Shown here piece by piece: positions 1-5,656 of a DNA stretch of 6,536 nt. Position 1 is the first letter of the stretch. Each line of letters opens with the position of its first letter. The DNA comes from Bacillota bacterium (GTDB lineage: Bacteria > Bacillota > Negativicutes > Veillonellales > Negativicoccaceae): NCBI GenBank assembly GCA_023418435.1, contig JAEZZT010000105.1, positions 1 through 6,536 on the forward strand. Reading direction: 5' to 3'. The translations under genes and the position numbers were made by a program. The notes below the pieces were generated by a model. It worked only from the letters and a program-made list of their open reading frames with translations, did not search any database and was not told the origin of the DNA.

Positions 1-855
1 CCCCAAGGATCCCAATGCCAGTATCGATAAGTAGACGCGCATTTCCGTGTCTTTATAAATCGCTCGCCAACCTTTGACCCAACCGACATAGTAGAGACCA
101 TAATTGCCGCCGGAAATAATCATAAACGCAATGAAAATCCATTGAATCAGATAATTGTCCGCATAGACGAAAGTCCCGTCCGAATGAGCGGCAAAACCAC
201 CGGTAGCAATGATGGACATGGAATAATTAATGGCTTCGAATAGTGACATTCCTGCCGCCCACAAGAGAATGGTCAATAATAAAGATAAAAGGAAGTAGAT
301 TCCCCACAAAGTCAATGCATAGGCTTGAATACGCGGCATGATTTGGCCGTAACCGTTGATCGTGGCCTCCGCATTAAATAAGTAAGTGGCTTCGATCCCC
401 AGACTCTTGAGAAAAGCCAGCAACAAAATAATGATCCCCATCCCGCCGAACCAATGAGTCATACTGCGGTACAGCAGTAATGATGAGGGCAGACTGTCCA
501 CATCGAGAAGGACGGTAGCACCTGTCGCCGTAAATCCGGAAACGGACTCGAAAAGTGCATCGACTACATGAGGCAATTGTCCGGAAAAATAATATGGCAA
601 TGCGCCCAATAAAGACGCCAGCAGCCAGGTAAAGGAAACAATGACAAAGCCCTGGCTCAAGGTAATGGACAGGGATTGTCTGCCGTTGCGATACAAAAGG
701 TAACCGATGAGCACACTGATCAGCGAGGACTCCAAGAGCGCCCAAATAGGTTCTCCTATGACGATTCCGTAAAGAAATGGAATGAACATTCCCAAGGAGA
801 ACACCATAACCAACTTGCCGACCATGTTGAATACTACACGTAATTTATTATTCAT
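1..855 (-). CDS. trkH: TrkH potassium uptake channel subunit (3' end beyond window)
   Basis: This is the membrane pore subunit of a Trk/Ktr-type potassium uptake system, which works with cytosolic TrkA. The reading frame is open for 285 codons from ATG at 855 and runs off the left edge. The family is about 480 residues, so roughly 200 C-terminal residues, including the last two pore loops, are missing. Hydrophobic segments lie near residues 11-33, 38-55, 68-88, 137-151, 181-204, 232-247 and 273 onward. The first pore loop carries SGFTATGAT (106-114) and the second carries ATGGFAAHS (217-225). FGGMGI (136-141) and ISGGNYGLYY (247-256) match the conserved TrkH stretches, the latter resembling ISGCNYGLHF of E. 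coli TrkH. The start is supported by a GGAAGG Shine-Dalgarno 6 nt upstream, lying in the last codons of trkA. The ATG follows the trkA stop after 2 nt. Family assignment is secure; TrkH rather than KtrB is favoured by the full-length two-RCK TrkA next to it. Confidence 0.95.
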   Translation of the reverse strand, partial: MNNKLRVVFNMVGKLVMVFSLGMFIPFLYGIVIGEPIWALLESSLISVLIGYLLYRNGRQSLSITLSQGFVIVSFTWLLASLLGALPYYFSGQLPHVVDALFESVSGFTATGATVLLDVDSLPSSLLLYRSMTHWFGGMGIIILLLAFLKSLGIEATYLFNAEATINGYGQIMPRIQAYALTLWGIYFLLSLLLTILLWAAGMSLFEAINYSMSIIATGGFAAHSDGTFVYADNYLIQWIFIAFMIISGGNYGLYYVGWVKGWRAIYKDTEMRVYLSILALGSLG

Positions 856-857
856 GT

Positions 858-2201
858 CTAACCTTCCATGAATGAGATCACTTTTTTGCTGTATTCCGGC
901 AAAGTAAAGAGTACGATTCGATCGCCTTCCTGGCACACGGTGGAACCGTTCGGCACGATCGTTTCGTCACCGCGTACTACGGCGCCCAACAGCGTGCTGC
1001 CGGGTAAGGTGACGCGTGACAGCGGTCGTCCGACCAACGGATTTTCCGCACTCAACTCCATCTCCAGCGCCTCCGCTTTGGAGTCTTCAAAACTGCTGAC
1101 AGTTAGCAACTCTCCTTTGCGAATCTGGCGAAGGATTTCCGTCGATGTCACCAGGCGCGGCGAAAAAACCGTGTCGATCCCGACCTGTTCCATCAAAGGA
1201 ATATATTCCGGTCTGCCGACACGTACAAATGTTTTTTGCACACCGAAATGACGCGCCATCAAAGCCACCAGGAGATTGAGTTTATCATCATCCGTCAGGC
1301 AGACGACCGCATCATTGTCCCCCACCTCTTCTCGTCGCAGGAGATCGACATCCGTACCGTCACCGCAAATTACCATGGTATTGTCCACCATGGCGGAAAG
1401 CATTTCACAGCGCTCATACTGTTTTTCAATGACTTTGACCGTATAACCTTCCTCTTCCAAAAGAACGGCCAGATTTCTGCCGATCAAACCGGCGCCGACG
1501 AGCAAGATGCTTTCGGCCTTGGCTTTGCCGTTGGTGCGGGATAAATTCTCCTCGATCTTTTCGACTTCACTGCGACTGCCGAGGAAAAATACATTGTCCA
1601 ATAATTGGATTTCGTCATCCCCATTGGGAATGATCATGCGACCATGGCGCAGTATCCCGACAACCAACATCGTCGGCGACAAATTCAGATCTCGGATACG
1701 TTGTCCCACCATTTCTTCTTGATCGCGCGCTTTGATTTCAATCAACCGGACCTTGCCGTTGGCAAAATCTTCCACGTCCAGAATATTGGGCGTCTTGAGG
1801 ATTTGCAAAATCTCATGGGCCGTTACCATTTCCGGGTTGATGACCAAGTTCAAACCCAGATGACTGAAAACTTCCGTTCTTTCCCCGCGGATATACTCAT
1901 TGGCCCGTACTCTGGCAATCGTCTGCGTCGCGCCCAACTGCTTGGCAACATAGCAGGCCAAAAGATTCACTTCATCACTATTGGTGACCGCCACAAAAAG
2001 AGAGGCATCTTCCATGCCGATATCCGCCAGGAGATCGGGATTGGCGCCATTTCCTTCTACGACCAATACTTCCAAATTATTTTGAATCATGTTGAGACGC
2101 TCGATACTGCTCTCGATAACGATCACATCATGCTCTTCTTCGGATAGTTTTTGAGCCAAAGTATAGCCTACTTTGCCGGCTCCAATAATGACAATCTTCA
2201 T
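858..2201 (-). CDS. trkA: TrkA, NAD-binding regulatory subunit of Trk potassium uptake
   Basis: This is a cytosolic peripheral protein that assembles on TrkH and gates potassium uptake in response to bound nucleotides. The 447 residues match the usual size of full-length TrkA (about 458 in E. coli). They contain two tandem RCK units: Rossmann TrkA-N at about 1-125, TrkA-C at about 140-215, second TrkA-N at about 230-350, and second TrkA-C at about 365-445. The nucleotide-binding loops GAGKVG (7-12) and GAGLIG (236-241) are intact. Each is followed by an acidic residue at the end of the second strand (E30 and E259), typical of NAD(H) binding. The ATG start has an AAAGG Shine-Dalgarno 7 nt upstream, formed by the last codons of cvfB, and begins 3 nt after the cvfB stop. 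In several Bacillota, RCK C-terminal domains bind c-di-AMP; whether this one does cannot be seen from the sequence. Confidence 0.96.
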   Translation of the reverse strand: MKIVIIGAGKVGYTLAQKLSEEEHDVIVIESSIERLNMIQNNLEVLVVEGNGANPDLLADIGMEDASLFVAVTNSDEVNLLACYVAKQLGATQTIARVRANEYIRGERTEVFSHLGLNLVINPEMVTAHEILQILKTPNILDVEDFANGKVRLIEIKARDQEEMVGQRIRDLNLSPTMLVVGILRHGRMIIPNGDDEIQLLDNVFFLGSRSEVEKIEENLSRTNGKAKAESILLVGAGLIGRNLAVLLEEEGYTVKVIEKQYERCEMLSAMVDNTMVICGDGTDVDLLRREEVGDNDAVVCLTDDDKLNLLVALMARHFGVQKTFVRVGRPEYIPLMEQVGIDTVFSPRLVTSTEILRQIRKGELLTVSSFEDSKAEALEMELSAENPLVGRPLSRVTLPGSTLLGAVVRGDETIVPNGSTVCQEGDRIVLFTLPEYSKKVISFMEG

Positions 2202-2204
2202 AAT

Positions 2205-3059
2205 TTACCTTTCTATCAATTCCGTACCCGATTCCGTTTGGCGAACCAGGTTCTCTTTCATCAGATGCCCCAATGCGCGCTTGAATGCCGCCTTCGTCAA
2301 ACCGAACTGCTGACGAATTACCGGCGGCGTACTGGCGTCATTGTAAGCCATTTTACCGCCCTTCGTTTCCAAGTAGGCAAGAATGTTTTTGGCATCCTCT
2401 TCGATGGCGAATTCTTTTTGTCGACGCAACGAAGCATTCACTCTGCCGTCTTCCCGCAAGTAAGTCACCCGCGCGGTCAATTTCTCACCGACGCGAAGAC
2501 GATGATCCCATTCAATTTTATGAATGAAGACGATATTTCTTTTCGGGGTAATCCCGAGTGCACCGGCATCGATAATATCATAAATGGCAACCGTCACCGA
2601 ATCTCCCCGTTGAAGTTCCGTAGCCGGCTTGGCCAACGCATTCATCTCTTCCGAAACATTCATCGTCACCGCCAAGCGGCCGGATTTGTCTTCGTAAAGT
2701 TTGACCCAGACATGTTCCCCTACTTGCAAATTCCCTTTCATTTCGGCAAAAGGCATGAAAATACCGCGTTCGGTTCCCACGTCGACAAATGCACCGAAAC
2801 GAGTTTTATTGATGACCGTAACATAGGCGATTTGCCCGACTTGAATGCGAGGCAATCTCATGCTCGCCGTCAGACGACCTTTGGGATCGTGGTATAAAAA
2901 TACGCGCACGACATCCCCCACTTGAACGGCCTCGGTTTGCTGATCGGGATGCAAGAGAATGTCATCGGAAGTCGATCCCGTCTCCGCATCCAAGAAGGCA
3001 CCGACTTCTCCGATTCTCGCCACTTTGAGTTCGGCAATTGTATTTTCCGTATATTTCAT
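2205..3059 (-). CDS. cvfB: CvfB-like S1-domain RNA-binding protein
   Basis: This 284-residue protein matches the CvfB/YitL family (about 300 residues), named for a Staphylococcus aureus RNA-binding protein that affects virulence-factor and haemolysin expression. Layout: an S1-like unit at about 1-70, a clear S1 fold at about 71-136 with RFGAFVDVG (87-95) and RGIFMPFAEM (98-107), a further S1-like unit at about 148-213, and a winged-helix domain at about 218-284 with the YNDASTPPVIRQQFGL stretch (239-254). It is expected to be cytosolic and to bind RNA; its targets cannot be inferred here. The ATG follows the rsfS stop after a single base. An AGGGGA Shine-Dalgarno sits within the final rsfS codons, so translation is probably coupled to rsfS. 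It is linked downstream to trkA by only 3 nt. Family confidence is high; the regulatory role in this organism is inferred. Confidence 0.92.
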   Translation of the reverse strand: MKYTENTIAELKVARIGEVGAFLDAETGSTSDDILLHPDQQTEAVQVGDVVRVFLYHDPKGRLTASMRLPRIQVGQIAYVTVINKTRFGAFVDVGTERGIFMPFAEMKGNLQVGEHVWVKLYEDKSGRLAVTMNVSEEMNALAKPATELQRGDSVTVAIYDIIDAGALGITPKRNIVFIHKIEWDHRLRVGEKLTARVTYLREDGRVNASLRRQKEFAIEEDAKNILAYLETKGGKMAYNDASTPPVIRQQFGLTKAAFKRALGHLMKENLVRQTESGTELIER

Positions 3060-3060
3060 C

Positions 3061-3411
3061 CTATTCCCCTGTCACTTCTTTTTCGATCTCGGCATCGCCC
3101 CACATACTGTCCAAGTCGTAGAACTCACGCTCTGCCGGAGTGAAAATATGAACAATCACATCACCGAAATCCTGGAGGATCCAAGCGCCTTCCCGATACC
3201 CGTTTTCACGGAGCAACGCCACACCTGCTTCTTTCATTTTTTCCGTAATTGCATCGGCAATGGCCTGGGCGTGCTTTTTATTGCCCGCATTCATCAAGAC
3301 AAAGTAATCCGCCAAAGCCGTCAATTCCGTGACATTCAGCCACTTAATGGAAGTTGCCTTCTTGTCCTCCGCCACTTGTACCAATTGATCTGTTAATTGA
3401 TTGATATCCAC
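3061..3411 (-). CDS. rsfS: Ribosome silencing factor RsfS
   Basis: RsfS (YbeB/Iojap family) binds ribosomal protein uL14 on the 50S subunit and blocks joining with the 30S, lowering translation when nutrients are scarce. The family signature is clear: LTALADYFVLMNAGNKKHAQAI in the middle, then the AWILQDFGDVIVHIF block followed by REFYDLDSMWGDA. I chose GTG at 3411, giving 116 residues. It has a strong AGGTGG Shine-Dalgarno 6 nt upstream (3423-3418) and starts 1 nt after the stop of the LCP gene. The longer alternative, ATG at 3432, gives 123 residues and overlaps the LCP gene by 20 nt, but it lacks a well-placed ribosome binding site. The extra seven residues (MTERWNK) lie outside the conserved domain. 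Its position between an LCP gene and cvfB, downstream of nadD-yqeK, is the usual Bacillota neighbourhood. Confidence 0.95.
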   Translation of the reverse strand: MDINQLTDQLVQVAEDKKATSIKWLNVTELTALADYFVLMNAGNKKHAQAIADAITEKMKEAGVALLRENGYREGAWILQDFGDVIVHIFTPAEREFYDLDSMWGDAEIEKEVTGE

Positions 3412-3412
3412 T

Positions 3413-4327
3413 TTATTCCACCTTTCCGTCATCTTTCATAATTACGCCAATAATATTTTGCATGCCGATGGGATCCGGATCCCAAAAAGCCAAATTATTC
3501 TGTATTTTTATTTCGCCGGGAGAAATGAAGTATGTCCATTTATCCGCCGGCAGTCCGGACAGAAAATAGGTCAATTGCGCGGCATCCCAAGCATTGATAT
3601 TCGATTGCACTTTGCTCCAGGAGCGGTACACGAAAACGGCATTGAGCAAACGATAATGATGCTGCCATTTCTTCGCCAAGGTTTTGATAAACCGCTGTTG
3701 ACGTTGTACTCGCTGCAGTTCCCCGTCATTTCCCTGACGATAGCGCAGGTAGGCATAGGCCTCCTGTCCATTCAGCTCCGCATAGCCTTGCTTGAAATTG
3801 ATATCCGGACGGCCATCCGTTTCATGGTACATGTCCTGCTCCACATACAAGCCCAAGAGGCCTTTGTTATCAACCCAGGACACGAAATTGGCTTGATCGA
3901 ATTGGACATAGTAGGGAATAAAAATATGGAACAAACTCTCTACTTTCGTTTTTAGGAGTGCCATACCTCCCATGCGATATGCCAGGCGCAATGTATCGAG
4001 GTTCTCTTTCTCTTTTTTCTCCGTCAACGTATTCGGCAGCAGAGAAATAACCCCCGCTTGCTCTTTTTTCTGATTGATAGCAGCCAACACGATCGTATCC
4101 GCCTCGGCCGGAGCTTGATTATCCGCACCGACTACCAAAATATAGATGGGCGTATCCGACGTATCCTGGCGCACCGCTTTTTGACCGGCCTCGGTACGAT
4201 GTGAAGCATACCACCATCCTGCCAGAACCAACAGCCCCAAAAAGGCAATCAGCAAAAGAAAGATTTTGAGCCAATTCCTTCTTTTAGGAGCCCTTCTTTT
4301 CTGACGCATTCTTACATTCTTTTTCAT
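3413..4327 (-). CDS. LCP-family (LytR-CpsA-Psr) membrane-anchored protein
   Basis: LCP proteins sit outside the cytoplasmic membrane and, where studied, transfer lipid-linked glycopolymers onto peptidoglycan; the old label 'LytR transcriptional regulator' is misleading. The 304 residues begin with a very basic cytoplasmic tail (1-18), then one membrane helix (about 19-39) and an extracellular LCP domain (about 60-220). Recognisable landmarks are YILVVGAD (62-69), ADTIVLAAI (76-84), LRLAYRMGG (113-121), and the strongly conserved block LNGQEAYAYLRYR (185-197), then D201, R206 and RQQRF (209-213). The segment that is usually IPRDT reads LLPNT (96-100), so its arginine is absent. A short C-terminal extension (about 220-304) follows. 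The start has a GAGG Shine-Dalgarno 5 nt upstream (4336-4333), inside nadD-yqeK, giving a 44-nt overlap. The substrate polymer is unknown, and activity is less certain because of the altered motif. Confidence 0.88.
   Translation of the reverse strand: MKKNVRMRQKRRAPKRRNWLKIFLLLIAFLGLLVLAGWWYASHRTEAGQKAVRQDTSDTPIYILVVGADNQAPAEADTIVLAAINQKKEQAGVISLLPNTLTEKKEKENLDTLRLAYRMGGMALLKTKVESLFHIFIPYYVQFDQANFVSWVDNKGLLGLYVEQDMYHETDGRPDINFKQGYAELNGQEAYAYLRYRQGNDGELQRVQRQQRFIKTLAKKWQHHYRLLNAVFVYRSWSKVQSNINAWDAAQLTYFLSGLPADKWTYFISPGEIKIQNNLAFWDPDPIGMQNIIGVIMKDDGKVE
3418..3425 (-). promoter_or_regulatory. Ribosome binding site deciding the rsfS GTG start
   Basis: Reading on the minus strand, AAAGGTGG is followed by six bases (AATAAA) and then GTG at 3411. 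The spacing and match to AGGAGG are good. The site lies inside the last codons of the LCP gene, so rsfS translation may be coupled to it. The upstream ATG at 3432 has only a GAAAG directly against the start codon, too close to work well. Confidence 0.65.
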
Positions 4328-5516
4328 TACTTCCTCGTATTTCTATTTCTAAACTTTGACGTGCACGCAATGTTTGCGGATGAACTTTTTTATTCTCTTC
4401 CCGCAAATGAGCAATCGTGCTGTCCATCGCCGCCAAAACGGCTCGATCCAAATCCTCAACCGCCATCCGACGCAACTCTTCCACACCGGGAAAATCCCTC
4501 GTCGGTTCGATATAGTCGGCCAAAAAAATGATTTTTTCAAGCTTCGACATATTCTCTTTCCCCATGGTGTGATGGACTACGGCAGAGAGGATATCCGCAT
4601 CATGAATGCCATAATGTTCGGCAGCATAGACCGCCCCGGCAGGTCCATGCAGGAGCGCTCGCGACTGCCATATATCCGGATCCGACACCTTGTCTTGTGC
4701 CAGGAGTTCCTGCATTTCCGCCAAACTCAATTCCTTCGCGCAATCATGTACCAATCCGGCCAGGTAGGCCTTTGCGGCATCCTCACCATAGCGTTCGGCC
4801 AATTGTCGAGCCGCTGCGGCCACACCCAACGTATGGGCAAACCGTTTTGCGCTCAAGCGCGCCTGTAAATCTGCCTTGATCATTTCTTCCATCATTTCTT
4901 CCTCATACACATTATGCTCACGGAGCCATTTTTCTACTGCCGCAGGTACCAAGTAGCGAATGGACTTGCCCTGTTGCAACCGCTCTCGCAAATCGGTCGC
5001 TGAAATTTCCAATTCCGGCGTATGCAAGCAATAAATTTTTCCTTGGTACTGTTCGCTCAGTTCGCGAATCACCTCATTCAGATTTTCATCATAATGAGGA
5101 CGTAACGCCGCCAAGAATGAGCAAAGCTCCATCAATTCGTCTATATATTTCCAAGTATGTAACTGCAAGAGAGTATCCGTGCCGACAATAAAGTAAAACT
5201 CCGTATCGTCCGGAAAAATTTCGTGAAAATATCGCAAGGTATCCACCGTATACGATGGGCCCTGCCGTTGCAACTCCACATCCGAAGATTCAAAGTGAGG
5301 ATTGTCCGCAATGGCCAATTCCACCATTTTTTGCCGATTTTCATTCGTCGCTATCCCCACTTGACTTTTATGCGGCGGATGGGAAGCCGTCACGAAAATA
5401 ATTTTATCCAAACCATATTCTTCACGGGCTGCTTCCGCGATGATTAAATGTCCGATGTGAATCGGATTGAACGTGCCGCCGAAAATGCCGATTTTTTGCC
5501 CTACCCGATGAGCCAT
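4284..5516 (-). CDS. nadD: NadD-YqeK fusion: nicotinate-nucleotide adenylyltransferase plus HD-domain Ap4A hydrolase
   Basis: One 410-residue chain joins two proteins that are usually separate neighbours. Residues 1-205 are NadD, which adenylates nicotinate mononucleotide with ATP to give deamido-NAD. It shows the nucleotidyltransferase loop GIFGGTFNPIHIGH (10-23), PPHK (47-50), SYTVDTL (88-94), FIVGTD (109-114) and ISATDLR (171-177, the ISSTxxR site). Residues about 212-390 are YqeK, an HD-superfamily enzyme shown in other bacteria to hydrolyse diadenosine tetraphosphate to ADP. Metal-ligand candidates are H228, H257-D258, H290, H315-H316 and D334 (in LADYIEP). ATG at 5516 was chosen because GGAGG lies 6 nt upstream and the NadD motif begins at the normal distance. 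An in-frame ATG at 5576 would add 20 residues with no family support. Both active sites look intact. NadD-HD fusions are also known in mycoplasmas. The 3' end overlaps the LCP gene by 44 nt. Confidence 0.96.
   Translation of the reverse strand: MAHRVGQKIGIFGGTFNPIHIGHLIIAEAAREEYGLDKIIFVTASHPPHKSQVGIATNENRQKMVELAIADNPHFESSDVELQRQGPSYTVDTLRYFHEIFPDDTEFYFIVGTDTLLQLHTWKYIDELMELCSFLAALRPHYDENLNEVIRELSEQYQGKIYCLHTPELEISATDLRERLQQGKSIRYLVPAAVEKWLREHNVYEEEMMEEMIKADLQARLSAKRFAHTLGVAAAARQLAERYGEDAAKAYLAGLVHDCAKELSLAEMQELLAQDKVSDPDIWQSRALLHGPAGAVYAAEHYGIHDADILSAVVHHTMGKENMSKLEKIIFLADYIEPTRDFPGVEELRRMAVEDLDRAVLAAMDSTIAHLREENKKVHPQTLRARQSLEIEIRGSNEKECKNASEKKGS
4896..4905 (-). promoter_or_regulatory. Possible internal ribosome binding site for free YqeK
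   Basis: At the junction between the NadD and YqeK domains the minus strand reads TGAGGAAGAA followed directly by ATG ATG (4895 and 4892, residues 208-209). GAGG with five bases before ATG is nearly the same arrangement used for the LCP start at 4327. Initiation here would yield a 203-residue protein, close to the size of standalone YqeK. The same bases encode a run of glutamates, so the match could arise by chance. Confidence 0.35.
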
Positions 5517-5656
5517 GTAATTCCTCCATAAATAATGAACCAACCGATGAGCAAAATACCGCCTAAGTATAGCCAAGACTTGGTTTCATAAAAACCTTTT
5601 TCTGTGGATAAATGGTAGTGCAGCCACCATTTGCAATTACGAACGAATTTGTCCAT
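5501..5656 (-). CDS. Small single-helix membrane protein (51 aa), unrecognised
   Basis: This ORF is not a family I recognise. It runs from ATG at 5656 to TAG at 5503-5501 and encodes 51 residues. The N-terminal half is basic and aromatic (MDKFVRNCKWWLHYH, with K20 and K26 further on). Residues 28-50 form a continuous hydrophobic stretch (WLYLGGILLIGWFIIYGGI and on), long enough for one membrane helix with the N-terminus probably in the cytoplasm. It overlaps the end of proA by 20 nt and the start of nadD-yqeK by 16 nt, exactly filling the only apparent gap in the operon. Codon use looks like its neighbours. Against it: no clear Shine-Dalgarno precedes the ATG, so expression would depend on coupling to proA termination. 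The alternative is that this is an untranslated spacer. Conservation in related genomes would decide. Confidence 0.55.
   Translation of the reverse strand: MDKFVRNCKWWLHYHLSTEKGFYETKSWLYLGGILLIGWFIIYGGITWLIG
5523..5527 (-). promoter_or_regulatory. Ribosome binding site deciding the nadD-yqeK start
   Basis: GGAGG on the minus strand is followed by six bases (AATTAC) and ATG at 5516. It is the strongest ribosome binding site in the window. It argues for this start over the longer in-frame ATG at 5576, and it lies inside the small membrane-protein ORF. Confidence 0.85.
5610..5632 (-). other. Short hairpin just after the proA stop codon
   Basis: The minus strand carries AAATGGT and ACCATTT as perfect inverted arms. 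With a G-U and a G-C pair inside, the RNA stem reaches nine pairs with a five-base loop (CTGCA). It starts 4 nt after the proA TAA. No run of T follows (the next bases are ATCCACAG), so it is not a standard intrinsic terminator. It could protect or process the message, or it may be incidental to the small ORF that spans it. Confidence 0.35.

Noticed and set aside
374..745. 123-codon minus-strand frame within trkH
   Set aside because: The trkH frame, open from 855 to the left edge, carries the conserved pore-loop motifs; this alternative frame shows none.
1605..2147. 180-codon plus-strand open frame opposite trkA
   Set aside because: It is antisense to the intact first RCK unit of TrkA, with no plausible ribosome binding site or domain seen.
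2151..2897. 248-codon plus-strand open frame opposite cvfB
   Set aside because: It lies antisense to a clear CvfB gene, shows no recognisable domain, and has the low-complexity composition expected of a shadow frame.
5517..5576. 20-residue N-terminal extension of NadD from ATG at 5576
   Set aside because: The strong GGAGG before ATG 5516 and the usual position of the GGTFNPIHIGH loop fit the shorter protein; the extension has no family support.
5566..5594. Possible internal promoter before nadD (TATACT at 5571-5566)
   Set aside because: The -10 match is fair, but the best -35 at suitable spacing (TTTTTA) is weak, and AT-rich coding sequence often gives such matches.
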